From Prolixibacteraceae bacterium UBA5740 (GTDB taxonomy: Bacteria; Bacteroidota; Bacteroidia; Bacteroidales; Prolixibacteraceae), in contig DIFU01000142.1 of NCBI GenBank assembly GCA_002419285.1, positions 99,040-149,207 of the forward strand: DNA of 50,168 bases, written 5' to 3'. Both the position numbers and the translations under genes were made by a program. How positions within the stretch are numbered: the first letter of the stretch is position 1; each line of letters starts with the position of its first letter. Below are positions 1 through 10,036 of this stretch, piece by piece. The notes under the pieces were generated by a model. It saw only the letters and a list, made by a program, of their open reading frames with translations. It searched no databases and had not been told where the DNA came from.

Positions 1-663
1 AATTCTTTCAGAAAGTTTGACTGGTTTCTGCTCATGTTTGCAGGGTTCTTGCTTCCATGGGTCCCTCAATTTTTGTATAATATTTATTTTACTGACCAAC
101 TGCTTTTCTATTCATATAATGATGAAGGATTCTTCTTTAATAACCCTCAATTTATTAATGGTTTGTTCAGCTATCGGAAGGGTTGGCTTATATATACTCC
201 CCTGATGGGTTTTGCGCTTGCTGGCATTCCTTTTCTTTTCCGTAAACATAAGGAGTTGGCATGGCCGTTGTTTTTGTATACAACATTGAACATGTTTATC
301 ATTTTTTCATGGTGGTGTTGGTGGTACGGTGGGTCTTTCGGTCAGCGACCGATGATTGATTCTTATGGGTTGATGGCTATTCCGATGGCCTACATGTTTC
401 AATGGGCATTGTCGGGACACCGATGGAAAATAGTTGGATTCACCGTCGTTATTCTTCTTCTTGTCGGACTGAATCAATTCCAAATCCGTAAATACCGGAA
501 GGGATCAATCCATTTTGCTGATATGACCGGACAAGCCTACTGGCATTCCTTTATGTCCGTCAGACCCCGGGCTGGTTTCTATGACCTGCTCGAAACGCCC
601 GATTACACTAAAGCAAAGCAAGGAATATATGAGGTCTTGCCTAAAGAAGACCCTTCCCATTAA
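1..663 (+). CDS. C-terminal part of a GT-C-like integral membrane protein (cut by window start)
   Basis: The reading frame is open from the first base, so the true start lies outside the window; about 220 residues are visible. It contains several hydrophobic helices rich in aromatic residues and a loop with the sequence FSYRKGWLIYTPLM. I associate this pattern with polytopic membrane proteins of the GT-C glycosyltransferase type in Bacteroidota, which transfer sugars from polyprenyl-phosphate donors on the outer face of the inner membrane. The acidic motif near the N-terminus that would support this is not in view. It ends tail-to-tail with the next gene, and the two stop codons share bases. 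The neighbouring membrane glycosyltransferases and GT2 enzyme fit an envelope glycosylation locus. The family is inferred from pattern only; the substrate is unknown. Confidence 0.6.
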   Translation, partial: NSFRKFDWFLLMFAGFLLPWVPQFLYNIYFTDQLLFYSYNDEGFFFNNPQFINGLFSYRKGWLIYTPLMGFALAGIPFLFRKHKELAWPLFLYTTLNMFIIFSWWCWWYGGSFGQRPMIDSYGLMAIPMAYMFQWALSGHRWKIVGFTVVILLLVGLNQFQIRKYRKGSIHFADMTGQAYWHSFMSVRPRAGFYDLLETPDYTKAKQGIYEVLPKEDPSH

Positions 664-2081
664 GGGGTTATCTCAGTTTCAATATAAATCTCACCCCAAG
701 CGTGTTTGTTTTCAAATCGTTTCAATAGGAATTTTTCTGATTTGATTGAATCCAACTGGCTCCTGTCATCATAAAATGTGGATTCATGAACAAAAATTCT
801 GGATTGTCTAAAACTCTTTATGTCCCTTACATTTGCAAATCCCTGGTCAGTTTGGATATATCCAAGAATGGGATTTCTTAAAGCAAAAATCATGTTAAAG
901 CTGGCTGAAACAGGTTCGTTTTTCCATCCCTGATCTTCCATGAATTCGACCATTTCCTGATGGAGGTGCACTACTTCAATATATCCTAAATCACTGTCAG
1001 CATTTGATTTTTTTGTAAAGGTGTAAAATGCAGGTATGACTGCAAGTATTGCCACGATAGTCAGGTTGATAAACCTGTTTCCAAAACGTGCTTTAGCTAA
1101 AATAGAGGAGGCAACGATCATAAAGAGGACGATCATGCTAAGCATGTATCTTTGTGTATAAAAATTGAAGGATGAAAATGAAATAAATACAATCATTAAA
1201 AGCAATGAAACACTGGCCAATGAGGAGAGGATGGGTTTAGATTTCTTGTAGATGGCTATCGCCATTGCTCCCAGAACAGATATGAGAATGAGGACACGTC
1301 CCCAATTGATAAAGATGCTTGAAAGGGCAATTTTCATTTTCCCCAAAACTTCAGTGCCCGATATTGAAATATATCCAAGATGGTCGTCGAAAAACCAGGA
1401 ACCGAAGGCTTTTTTATGAAGTATCAAAAAGACCACATAAGATAACAGCGGAATGGCCATCAGCAGACTTTCAATGATGTAGGGACGTGATTTCCTGTCC
1501 GGGTTCAAATAGTAAAAGAGGTGATTTATAAGAAAGGTTGCAATAAATACGATTGAAGTTTCTTTGGTCATTACCATGGCAGTACCAGTTATGGAGAAAA
1601 CCCAGAAATTGCGTGATAAATAGGCGTGTAGAGAAATTAAAAGCAAAAGTGTTACCAGCATTTCAGGAAGGAACATGGCTGCTTGTGCCAGAAATAACTG
1701 CTGAACAGAAATAAGAAGTATTGCAATATTTGCTGCGCTTAAGGATATATGTTTTTTTAGAAGGGTCCACGATGCCAGTAGAACTCCTGTAGAAATAAAC
1801 ATGGGCAACAGTCGAAGAAAAAAAATATTCAGACCAGCTACCTTCATCCAAACGGAGGAAATAAAAAAGAAAAACAATGGATGGCCCTTGGCATCCCAAA
1901 GTGGCAGGTCACCAGGAAATATTCCGGGACCAGATTCATACATTTTATGAATTGCCGGGAAATATGACCAGGCTTCATCCCAGAAAAAAGGCAGGTCGAG
2001 ATGTGGCAGCTTGACTATCCATAGAAACAGAATGGGTAATATAAGAAAATAGTTGTCTGTTTTTTTTAGAAGATCTTTCAT
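660..2081 (-). CDS. GT-C/GT39-type membrane glycosyltransferase
   Basis: The 473-residue protein is strongly hydrophobic, with roughly ten to twelve predicted membrane helices. Near residue 33 it has the acidic motif PFFWDEAWSYFP, which resembles the DE-containing first periplasmic loop of GT39/ArnT-like (PMT_2) enzymes; an Asp in this loop is catalytic in the family. A short soluble tail follows the last helix. These enzymes use a polyprenyl-phosphate sugar to glycosylate lipid or protein acceptors. It is the last gene of a three-gene run after a GT2 enzyme (4170-5150) and another membrane protein (2102-4168), 20 bases after the latter. The GT2 could supply the lipid-linked sugar. Start is ATG; the stop overlaps the stop of the plus-strand gene to its left. 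Acceptor and sugar cannot be told from sequence. Confidence 0.7.
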   Translation of the reverse strand: MKDLLKKTDNYFLILPILFLWIVKLPHLDLPFFWDEAWSYFPAIHKMYESGPGIFPGDLPLWDAKGHPLFFFFISSVWMKVAGLNIFFLRLLPMFISTGVLLASWTLLKKHISLSAANIAILLISVQQLFLAQAAMFLPEMLVTLLLLISLHAYLSRNFWVFSITGTAMVMTKETSIVFIATFLINHLFYYLNPDRKSRPYIIESLLMAIPLLSYVVFLILHKKAFGSWFFDDHLGYISISGTEVLGKMKIALSSIFINWGRVLILISVLGAMAIAIYKKSKPILSSLASVSLLLMIVFISFSSFNFYTQRYMLSMIVLFMIVASSILAKARFGNRFINLTIVAILAVIPAFYTFTKKSNADSDLGYIEVVHLHQEMVEFMEDQGWKNEPVSASFNMIFALRNPILGYIQTDQGFANVRDIKSFRQSRIFVHESTFYDDRSQLDSIKSEKFLLKRFENKHAWGEIYIETEITP

Positions 2082-2101
2082 ACATCTATTAGTTTTTGTT
2101 T

Positions 2102-4168
2102 CTATGAATGTCTTATTCTTCTTATAGTCAGGTCGTCGAAAAAGGAAATATTTTTTTTCCGGTTCCAGATGAAGATTTTAAAATCTCTGGTCATGTTTTC
2201 TGTTGGTCTGAACTTTATCCTGATTAATTGCCAACCTTGTTCATCTATTAATAAGTAATCCCTTTCGGCTTTATAGAAAACGGATGCATCAGAAGCGGTT
2301 ACTACAAAAAGTGGCCATAGGTCTTCTGATTTTCTCCAGATTGAAATTTCATATTCTGAGTCAGTGAAAAGAGTATCAAGCTTATAATCTATTGCATACT
2401 CAGTTTGTGGTTCAATCTTAAACGAATATTTCCCACTTCTGGCAGCTTCGTGCGATCTGATCCATGCACCGCCAAAACGCTCACCTTCGGATTCCTCGAT
2501 GTATTCTCCGTCTTCACTGAGCCTTTCTGCACTACAAGAGGTCACAATAATTGTATCGGCGTGACTTTCTTCTAGTTTTTGGAAATACCTTGTTGTATCA
2601 AGTTCATAGATTGCCATGATCCTGCCATGGTATATTGTGCGTAATGGGATTCCTCTTTCGGCGAGAATGTTGATTTCATCTTCATTCTTCGGCATACCCG
2701 TAAATAAAACTTTATTGCCAATAAAAGTTGTAATATCTGTTGCCAAAATCTCTGCCTGCCAGTTAGCTAATCGGTTGTCGTAGAAGTCGTAGAACCAGGA
2801 GTCAGGATATTTTTCTTTCAAGAAAGGGAGTATTTTCCTTTTAGTATAGACATCTCCGAAATTGAGCGCAGAAAACTTGTTTAATGAAAATGGGTAGAAA
2901 TGGATGATTTTATGATCAGGGTATTTTTGGTTGATAAAAAGCTGGGTTGTGTCCATCTCAAGGTTGGTGATGCGATATCCCTCATTTGCATATTGAATTT
3001 GGGCAGGACGTTTTACCAGCAAGAATATCGCAAGGACCAAAAAAGCCGCAAAAATTGGGTTTCCATTTCTTGTGTAATTAAGCCGGGTGGCGATTAGTTT
3101 AATGGAAACAATCAGCATTAATGAGGAGAGTAACAGAACCGGAATCAGGTAATGGTTCGCATTATATTGTTTGGCGACTAAAAGAACTCCGAAGATGGAG
3201 GATGCCTGAAGGCCTATCAAAGATTTAAACCTTAGACTGTTTTGCAAAGGTTGTTTGGAGAAAAGCTTTACGATACTTATCAAAATGACCAGAAAAATAC
3301 TGAATGTAAGAATAAGTGTAAAAATCTGATTGGTGGTAAGGATTTTTATAATATTAGGGAAGTAAGTGTCTGTATCGATAAACCCGGCACTTCCCTGTCC
3401 ATATTTGCCTGTATTTCTTATGAGCCTGACGAACCAATGAAACATGTTTTCATATTCAGGAATGGCAGGGATTGTGAACAAGACGAAGGATAATGGAAGA
3501 GAACCAGCATAAAGAAATTTCTTTTTCCATCCTGAAAGAATAATAAATGGGAAGATAACCAAAGGCAGGAAAGTAGCCTTGGTACCTAAACCGAATCCGA
3601 TGGTGATTGCATATAGCCACACATATTTGAAACGATTTGGATTTGAGTCATGCAAATGGAAAATAATTACCAGCAGGAAAGCAAGACTTGCCAGAACAAG
3701 CATGGGTTCGGGTGATATTTTCGTCCAGGCATGGTCAAGCATGTTTTCAGAAAAGAAAACATTCAGTTGTAATAATAATGCGGCCCCGATCAGTCCTGTT
3801 TTTCGGAAGGTAACATATCCCAGTAACAGAATCATCAGCGCATTAAGAACCATGATTACGATGCGGGTATTCCCCACAAATAGGTCGGGTGAATCAAGAA
3901 CGTGGTCAGTTAGAGATTGGGCATCTGAATTATTGGCCAAATGGGTGATCCAGATAACGGCAGCTTCGAGCTGCATTACTGTTGTTCCGGGATTATCAAT
4001 ATGTCCAACACTTTTCCCCTGACAGATTGCCAAGGCATTGACCAGATATATATACTCAGGGTCGTTGGCAAAGCGAGCTCTGTTTTGCTGACTCCCAACA
4101 GTCAGGAAAATAATAGGAATAAAAAGTGTCAATAACCCTATGTAGGTATTCCAAAATGCTTTCTTCAT
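2102..4168 (-). CDS. GT-C-like membrane protein with C-terminal jelly-roll-like domain
   Basis: This 688-residue protein has about ten predicted membrane helices in its first 400 residues. The motif NDPEYIYLVNAL near residue 36 is in the place where GT-C glycosyltransferases carry an acidic catalytic motif. The last 150 residues or so are soluble and rich in beta-strand pattern, with features such as GGAWIRSHEAARSGKYSFKI and a final FFDDLTIRRI, which resembles a carbohydrate-binding jelly roll (CBM4/9 or CBM6-like). The gene starts one base after the stop of the GT2 gene, so co-transcription is nearly certain. The plus-strand gene at 5216 encodes another membrane protein with a similar C-terminal domain. 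Function as a glycosyltransferase is inference; no exact family is recognised. Confidence 0.6.
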   Translation of the reverse strand: MKKAFWNTYIGLLTLFIPIIFLTVGSQQNRARFANDPEYIYLVNALAICQGKSVGHIDNPGTTVMQLEAAVIWITHLANNSDAQSLTDHVLDSPDLFVGNTRIVIMVLNALMILLLGYVTFRKTGLIGAALLLQLNVFFSENMLDHAWTKISPEPMLVLASLAFLLVIIFHLHDSNPNRFKYVWLYAITIGFGLGTKATFLPLVIFPFIILSGWKKKFLYAGSLPLSFVLFTIPAIPEYENMFHWFVRLIRNTGKYGQGSAGFIDTDTYFPNIIKILTTNQIFTLILTFSIFLVILISIVKLFSKQPLQNSLRFKSLIGLQASSIFGVLLVAKQYNANHYLIPVLLLSSLMLIVSIKLIATRLNYTRNGNPIFAAFLVLAIFLLVKRPAQIQYANEGYRITNLEMDTTQLFINQKYPDHKIIHFYPFSLNKFSALNFGDVYTKRKILPFLKEKYPDSWFYDFYDNRLANWQAEILATDITTFIGNKVLFTGMPKNEDEINILAERGIPLRTIYHGRIMAIYELDTTRYFQKLEESHADTIIVTSCSAERLSEDGEYIEESEGERFGGAWIRSHEAARSGKYSFKIEPQTEYAIDYKLDTLFTDSEYEISIWRKSEDLWPLFVVTASDASVFYKAERDYLLIDEQGWQLIRIKFRPTENMTRDFKIFIWNRKKNISFFDDLTIRRIRHS

Positions 4169-4169
4169 A

Positions 4170-5150
4170 TTATTTCGTAATATGATAGGCTGGTGTTAAA
4201 CGGCTTTCAATTATTTCCCTAACGATGTATATTGGTCGAGCCTTTTGTTCTTCAAACAGATATCCCATATAAATGCCGATAATGCCTATTAAAAAGAATA
4301 GGATTGAAAAACTGATGGTTACAAAGAGGACGATGGTGGTATAACCTGACGGGGGCGTTTCTCCGAAAAAATAAACTCCTAAAGTGTATACTCCAAGCAA
4401 AATGGATAAAAAGGCAAATATAAATCCAAACCAAATACCCAGGTAAAGTGGAGCCTTTGAGAATGAAGTAAGGGCTTCAGTACTAAGAATCATGAGCCTG
4501 ACCGGAGAGTATTTTGTTTTTCCAGCTTGTCTCTTGGGGGCATGAAACTCCAGTGAAGTATGGTTGAAACCTAAAATTTGAATGATACTTCTCAGAAAAC
4601 GCGTCTTTTCACGGTATTCAGTACGAAGTATTTCAGCAACCTTTCCTGAAACCAAAAAAAAGTCGGAGGAGTTATCGCTGATTTTTTCTTTTGAAAGGAA
4701 ATTAAAAAGTTGATAGAAGCTTTTTGAAAGAAAACTCTGCCAGGTTGTGTTCCCGTAATTGATTTTACGGGTCATGGTAACAATTTCAAAACCATCCCTG
4801 AATTTCCCGACCATCGCAGGAATCATACTTACAGGATGTTGCAAATCCGCATCCATGCAAATGACAGCATCACCTTTGGCATGATCAATACCTGCAATCA
4901 TGGCAGCCTCATGACCGAAATTTCTGGAAAACCGGATGAGTTTCAAGGAGTGCTTTCCGTGTGAATTCTCATTAATAAATGTATTGATGGTTTTTGCTGA
5001 AGAATCAGTGCTGCCATCATCAATAAAAATCACCTCATAATCATCTTCTGATTCCTTGAAAAGTCGTTGGATCTCCTGAAATAATAAATCCAGCGATTCA
5101 TTTTCATTGAATACCGAAAAAACTATTGAAATTTTTTTGGGACGATTCAT
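4170..5150 (-). CDS. GT2 family polyprenyl-phosphate glycosyltransferase (DPM1/GtrB/ArnC-like)
   Basis: The 326-residue protein has the GT2 fold markers IFIDDGSTDSS near residue 42 and CMDADLQHP near residue 95, the metal- and nucleotide-sugar-binding DxD-type site. Two membrane helices follow at about residues 230-300, then a short basic tail with the sequence EEQKARPIYIVREI, which is characteristic of the GtrB/DPM-like family. Such enzymes transfer a sugar from UDP or GDP to undecaprenyl phosphate on the inner face of the inner membrane. It is the first gene of a leftward operon followed by two GT-C-like enzymes that could use the lipid-linked sugar. A candidate promoter lies directly upstream. 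The family is clear; the sugar is not. Confidence 0.88.
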   Translation of the reverse strand: MNRPKKISIVFSVFNENESLDLLFQEIQRLFKESEDDYEVIFIDDGSTDSSAKTINTFINENSHGKHSLKLIRFSRNFGHEAAMIAGIDHAKGDAVICMDADLQHPVSMIPAMVGKFRDGFEIVTMTRKINYGNTTWQSFLSKSFYQLFNFLSKEKISDNSSDFFLVSGKVAEILRTEYREKTRFLRSIIQILGFNHTSLEFHAPKRQAGKTKYSPVRLMILSTEALTSFSKAPLYLGIWFGFIFAFLSILLGVYTLGVYFFGETPPSGYTTIVLFVTISFSILFFLIGIIGIYMGYLFEEQKARPIYIVREIIESRLTPAYHITK

Positions 5151-5215
5151 TTAGTCAGGCATTAAAACCCTGTAAATATAGCTTATTTTGTAAAAGGATA
5201 TAAAATGAAACCGAT
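5151..5215. promoter_or_regulatory. Divergent promoter region between GT2 operon and 768-residue membrane protein
   Basis: This 65-base gap separates two divergent genes. On the minus strand TATATTTA (5180 to 5173) matches the Bacteroidota -7 consensus TAnnTTTG in seven of eight positions and would give a leader of about 16 bases to the GT2 start. On the plus strand TTATTTTG (5183-5190) also matches seven of eight and sits 26 bases before the ATG at 5216. I see no clear -33 TTG for either. Prediction rests on the consensus only. Confidence 0.4.
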
Positions 5216-7522
5216 ATGAAGAACCGGTTGTATGGGGTGTTAGTCACGACATTCCTTTCGCTGACGATGATTGTTCTGCTATTCTATCATGTATGGGAGT
5301 CCCCTAACCATACTTTATTTGCCATTGAAGGAGATGGGTTAAAGGCTTATTATGGTGCCCTGTTTCATGCAGAGTATGATACGATGGCGATGCGCTCTTC
5401 TGCCATGAACTATCCCTACGGTGAAATGATCGCTTTTACTGACAGTCAGCCCCTACTTGTGAATTTTATCCGTTTCTTCTCTGAAACTTTTACAGATATA
5501 GCATCGCAAACAGTGGCAATAATCAATATTGCCATGTTGTTGTCAGTGGTGTTGGGAGCCATTTTTTTACTACTGCTTTTTTGTGAAGCCGGTGTAATTT
5601 GGTGGTATGCCGCTCCAGTGGCTACTGGAATTGCGCTGCTTTCACCCCAGATCGCCCGTATGGGAGGCCATTATTCGCTTTCCTGGGTTTTTTGGATTCC
5701 TTTAATGATATGGCTGATTATACGTTTCGATAAATCGAGATGGATGATCTATACTTTTCTTATTGGACTGGTGACCTTTATCGCTGGATTTATGCATCTG
5801 TATTTCGTTGCATTTTTTGGATTTTTACTCGGAGGTTATTGGTTCTTTCGCTTTTTTTGGTACCGTAAAGCAGGAACATTCTGGTACAGGGATATCCTTC
5901 ACATCTTTGCGCAATTTGTGATTCCTGTACTATTGCTTCAGTTTGTGATTTTCCTGAACGACGATGTTGTCGACAGACCTTTTTGGCCGTTTGGCCTATG
6001 GAGCAATATGGCACATCCTGTAGCGCTTTTTTTTCCATCGTCTCCTCCATGGGGATTTGTTCCCCGGGTGCTTACCGTTTTTAATCATATTTCGTGGGAA
6101 AGTTGGTCTTATATGGGTTTTGTTGCAGTCCTTGGATTTTTTGCCGGAATTTACCTGCTGGTATATAAAATATTCAAAAAGGAGGCATCTCACCGGGTTG
6201 TGCATATCGGAATTATAAATATTTTATTTTGGGTTTCTGTTTTTGCCCTGTTTTTTTCAATGGGATTTCCCTTCATACTTGGGCTGAAGGAATTTGCTGA
6301 CCACATTGGGCCGCTTCGTCAATTAAGGGTCTTGGCCAGATTTTCATGGATTTTTTATTATATGATTAACCTGGTCGTTTTTATTGCTTTATACCGTAAA
6401 GCTTTCGTGCAGCCTGCATCGTTGCTCTGGAAGATGATTGGAGTGATCGCAGTATTGATGTTATGGTTTGAAGGAGTCTTTTATTCTCATCACATTTCAA
6501 AAAGTATCAGGAACGAGGTGCCCGGTTTTTCAACAATTACTGAACAGGTTCAAGAGGAACGATGGATGTTGGATATTCGCCCAAGCGATTATCAGGCGAT
6601 AATACCATTGCCCTACTTTCATACAGGATCTGAAAATATCTGGATTGACGGCGGTAAGGATGTGGTCAAAACAACCATGACTGTTTCGCTGAAAACCGGT
6701 CTTCCAACAACAGGAGTTTTGTTGAGCAGGACTTCAATTTCTCAGACATACCAAAATTTCGCACTGCATACTGAGCCACTTGAACGTTTAGAGTTTCCTG
6801 ATTATTTACCTGATGAGCGTCCCTTCCTGATTCTGCTCATTAACGATTATATTCCAAAACAGCCTGAAAGTATAATGCTCCAGGAAGCGACACGGGTGTC
6901 TGAAGCGGAGGGATTTGCCCTTTATAGCTTGCCTGTTTCGATATTACGTCGTTTAAATATAATTTATAGGGAGCAGGTTCTGAACCAGTTTCAGCACGTC
7001 CCATTAACAGAGTTAAATGGGTGGAGTGTTCTTCGGCCTGATTTATTATTTTGGACCGAATCTTTCGATGATAAGGAATATGCCAATTCCTTTAATGGAA
7101 ATGGGGCTTTTGAATTTTCTTCCGGAGATTGGAGATCTTTCTGGCAGGGGACTGTCCATGGCTCAGAGGAGAATAATCAAATTCTGGTGTCCTTTTGGGT
7201 GAAAGATTACCGACGTGATGCATTGATGCGAACTGAATTGGGTGTGGCGAATGGTTCTCAGGTGGAAGAACATGATAATCTTGTCAATCGTTTTGATTTC
7301 TTTAGTCATATCAAAGCTTTCAAAGGGAATTGGGCACTTGTGGAATTTCAGGTTCCAGTTTCAGCTGGTGAATCTTTAGTTCATTTGGTTGTACGCAACC
7401 GTGTGCTTCCGAAAAGTCAGATTGTTCTTGATGAATTAATGATAAGGCACGAAGGACAAGATTTATATAGGGTAAGTGATGACTGGCTGATATACAATAA
7501 CAGGGTTGTGCTGATGCGTTGA
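5216..7522 (+). CDS. Large polytopic membrane protein, GT-C-like, with C-terminal beta-rich domain
   Basis: The 768-residue protein has about twelve predicted membrane helices in the first 430 residues. The loop after helix 1 holds IEGDGLKAYYGALFH, an acidic motif in the position expected for a GT-C glycosyltransferase. A soluble region follows, with a final part (about residues 610-768) of beta-strand character and aromatic residues, including GDWRSFWQGTVHG and VLDELMIRHEG, similar in layout to the jelly-roll tail of the protein at 2102-4168. No exact family is recognised. It lies alone on the plus strand among minus-strand glycosylation genes and ends one base before the stop of ccoI, so there is no room for a separate terminator. 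A role in building or modifying surface glycans is inferred from context. Confidence 0.6.
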   Translation: MKNRLYGVLVTTFLSLTMIVLLFYHVWESPNHTLFAIEGDGLKAYYGALFHAEYDTMAMRSSAMNYPYGEMIAFTDSQPLLVNFIRFFSETFTDIASQTVAIINIAMLLSVVLGAIFLLLLFCEAGVIWWYAAPVATGIALLSPQIARMGGHYSLSWVFWIPLMIWLIIRFDKSRWMIYTFLIGLVTFIAGFMHLYFVAFFGFLLGGYWFFRFFWYRKAGTFWYRDILHIFAQFVIPVLLLQFVIFLNDDVVDRPFWPFGLWSNMAHPVALFFPSSPPWGFVPRVLTVFNHISWESWSYMGFVAVLGFFAGIYLLVYKIFKKEASHRVVHIGIINILFWVSVFALFFSMGFPFILGLKEFADHIGPLRQLRVLARFSWIFYYMINLVVFIALYRKAFVQPASLLWKMIGVIAVLMLWFEGVFYSHHISKSIRNEVPGFSTITEQVQEERWMLDIRPSDYQAIIPLPYFHTGSENIWIDGGKDVVKTTMTVSLKTGLPTTGVLLSRTSISQTYQNFALHTEPLERLEFPDYLPDERPFLILLINDYIPKQPESIMLQEATRVSEAEGFALYSLPVSILRRLNIIYREQVLNQFQHVPLTELNGWSVLRPDLLFWTESFDDKEYANSFNGNGAFEFSSGDWRSFWQGTVHGSEENNQILVSFWVKDYRRDALMRTELGVANGSQVEEHDNLVNRFDFFSHIKAFKGNWALVEFQVPVSAGESLVHLVVRNRVLPKSQIVLDELMIRHEGQDLYRVSDDWLIYNNRVVLMR

Positions 7523-7523
7523 T

Positions 7524-9944
7524 CTATTTCAATCTGATACGGCCCATTAATCGGGTTATCAAGGTGGCAAAAGCAACTACAGATACTGAGCTGACCGGCA
7601 TGAGGATAGCAGCAATAACCGGAGACATGGAACCCTTGAGGGCAATGCTAATCCCGATAAGGTTGTATAAAAATGAAATGGCAAAACTTACATATACAAT
7701 CCATAATGAGATTTTTGTGAATCCGATAAATCTGGCCAATTGGTTGAACCGGTCCGCTTCAAGAACCGCATCGCTTGCGGGTGAGAACTGGTAAGCCTTA
7801 TTGGCTATGGTAAGTGCCACATCACTTTGCATCAAGGCACCTGCATCATTCAATCCATCGCCAGTCATCAGTACAATTTTTCCCATGTTATGCAATTTTT
7901 CAATAACAGCCGCTTTGTCGGCTGGTTTTTGGTCGAAATACATATGGCTTGTTTTAAAATAGGAGGAGAGTTGATCTCTTTCTGCATCATTATCACCAGT
8001 TAGCAAATAGAGATCAAATTGTTGCATGAGTGATCCGAGTACCTTCCCAATGCCTTCACGATATTGATTGGATATTTTGAAATGACCAGCTTCCTGGCCA
8101 TTTATGGAAACATATACTGTGGAGCTTCTTTGTCGGCCATTGGTTATCCTTCCAGTAACATATTCTTCTGATCCATATCTGATTTCCCAACTGGCAACTT
8201 TCCCATATACACCACGACCTTGAACCTCAACGAAATGTTCCGGCTCAGTATATGTGCAATTTTGAAAATTATTTGACAGGGCCATACTTAATGGATGAGG
8301 TGATTGCCGAAATAGGGAGAACATGGCATCTCTTTCGCAATCATGTAGTGGATTGCCTTCCCAAGTGATCTGATTTTCATTGGGCCGGGTCAAAGTTCCT
8401 GTTTTGTCGAAAACAACCGTGTTAATGTGCGATAACTTTTCAATGACATCTGTGTTCTTGATATATAGCCCCTTACGACCAAATATTCTCATGGTATTGC
8501 CCATGGTGAAGGGTATTGAAAGCGCAAGTGCACATGGGCATGCGATGATTAGTACCGAGGTGAACACAAAGATAGCTTTATGGGTATCGCCTGAAAGAAT
8601 CCACCCGATGAGTCCACATAATGCAATAAGTAATACTGCCGGGGTAAAGTAATGACTTATCCGGTCGGTTAGATTTTTCAGATTGTCTGAAGGTTTGTGG
8701 TAGGTTTTATCCTGGTTCCACAAATGGGTGAGGTGGCTCTGGTCGACATCTTTTTCAACCTTTACCATAATTATTCCACCCATTTGTCTTCCACCGGCAT
8801 AAAGAAAATCACCAACATGTTTTCGGGCCAGGGTCGATTCACCCGTTACGAAACTATAGTCAATTATGGCCTGACCATCAATGAGTATTGAATCGGCAGG
8901 AATAAGCTCCTGATTGCGGATCAAAAGGATTTCGCCGGGTTTTATATTTTCCAAAAGAATACTTTCTTCTTCAGGTTGAATATTTTCTTTCTTAGGTTCA
9001 TTGATTCGGGTAACGGCAATAGGGAAATAGGATTTATAATTTCTTTCAAAGGAAAGGGCTTCGTATGACTTCGACTGGTACCATTTACCAACGAGCAAGA
9101 AAAAGATCAACCCGGCCAAACTATCTGAGTATCCAGCTCCTGTGCCGGAAAGGACTTCCCAGGCAGTGACAAAAAAGAGTGTCAGGATGCCGATTGCAAT
9201 TGGGAGATCAATATTGGGGGATTTTTTTCGAAGGCTTTTAATGGCTGAAAGAATGTAATCGTTCCCACTATATGCCACCACGGGTATTGTAAGAATGAAG
9301 CTGAGGATACTGAGGACATTACTCAACCTGTCCTCCATCGGCTTCCCATGGAAATAATGTGGGAGGCTGTATGTCATCACGTTCATGAAAACGAAACCTG
9401 AAACCCCAATCTTGTAAAGTAATTTTTTATAGGAATGTTTATCTTCTTGCCGGTCAACCTGACTTTGCGATAGATCGGGTATGTAATGTAACGAACCCAA
9501 TAGCTCAACCAGCTGTCGCAGTGAGATCTTGCTCTGGTCAAAGGTGATTTCTGCTTCTTTCTTTACAAAGTTGACAACGGAAAATCGAATTCCCTTGTTT
9601 AGGCGTGAAAGGTTTTCAAGCAGCCATATGCATGAAGCACAGTGAATAACGGGTATGTAAAATCGAACTTTGGCTATAGAGCCATCGGAAAACAGAATTA
9701 GTTTTTTGGCAACTTCATCATTTTCAAGAAATTCATACTTGTTGCCAAATTCTGTTGTTTCAATTTTGACCCCCGGAGATTCTTCCAGGTTATAATACGT
9801 GTAAAGTTTATTTTCATGTAAAAGCTGATAAACAGTCTTACACCCATTACAGCAAAATCGGGCATCATCCCAGATAACAGGATTACTGCCACAATCTGCT
9901 CCGCAATGCACACACTTATTATTTTCGGGTGATTGTTTCCCCAT
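7524..9944 (-). CDS. ccoI: Copper-translocating P1B-type ATPase, cbb3 oxidase assembly (CcoI/FixI)
   Basis: The 806-residue protein starts with a cysteine-rich segment (C11, C14, C18, C31, C32, C35), as in the metal-binding domain specific to CcoI/FixI-type ATPases, followed by a heavy-metal-associated domain with HCASCIWLLE. The core has the membrane motif CPC (in ACPCALALS), the phosphorylation motif DKTGT at D513, an HP motif (SPHPLS) and TGDGLNDAGAL in the hinge. It exports Cu(I) to the periplasmic side to load the CuB centre of the cbb3 oxidase. It is the last gene of the cbb3 operon, 92 bases after the SafE-like gene, whereas in many bacteria it follows ccoG/ccoH directly. The start ATG is well placed before the cysteine segment. 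Confidence 0.95.
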   Translation of the reverse strand: MGKQSPENNKCVHCGADCGSNPVIWDDARFCCNGCKTVYQLLHENKLYTYYNLEESPGVKIETTEFGNKYEFLENDEVAKKLILFSDGSIAKVRFYIPVIHCASCIWLLENLSRLNKGIRFSVVNFVKKEAEITFDQSKISLRQLVELLGSLHYIPDLSQSQVDRQEDKHSYKKLLYKIGVSGFVFMNVMTYSLPHYFHGKPMEDRLSNVLSILSFILTIPVVAYSGNDYILSAIKSLRKKSPNIDLPIAIGILTLFFVTAWEVLSGTGAGYSDSLAGLIFFLLVGKWYQSKSYEALSFERNYKSYFPIAVTRINEPKKENIQPEEESILLENIKPGEILLIRNQELIPADSILIDGQAIIDYSFVTGESTLARKHVGDFLYAGGRQMGGIIMVKVEKDVDQSHLTHLWNQDKTYHKPSDNLKNLTDRISHYFTPAVLLIALCGLIGWILSGDTHKAIFVFTSVLIIACPCALALSIPFTMGNTMRIFGRKGLYIKNTDVIEKLSHINTVVFDKTGTLTRPNENQITWEGNPLHDCERDAMFSLFRQSPHPLSMALSNNFQNCTYTEPEHFVEVQGRGVYGKVASWEIRYGSEEYVTGRITNGRQRSSTVYVSINGQEAGHFKISNQYREGIGKVLGSLMQQFDLYLLTGDNDAERDQLSSYFKTSHMYFDQKPADKAAVIEKLHNMGKIVLMTGDGLNDAGALMQSDVALTIANKAYQFSPASDAVLEADRFNQLARFIGFTKISLWIVYVSFAISFLYNLIGISIALKGSMSPVIAAILMPVSSVSVVAFATLITRLMGRIRLK

Positions 9945-10036
9945 TTCGATTATTTTTCAGGTAATTTTTCCCAGACGATTATAAATGGGACCACTTTAGC
10001 CTGAAGATAAGGATTCTAATATGAATTATAAATCTT

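Noticed and set aside
3579..4022. 147-codon plus-strand frame opposite the 688-residue membrane protein
   Set aside because: Antisense shadow of a membrane protein; no motif, and sequence composition does not look like a protein in this organism.
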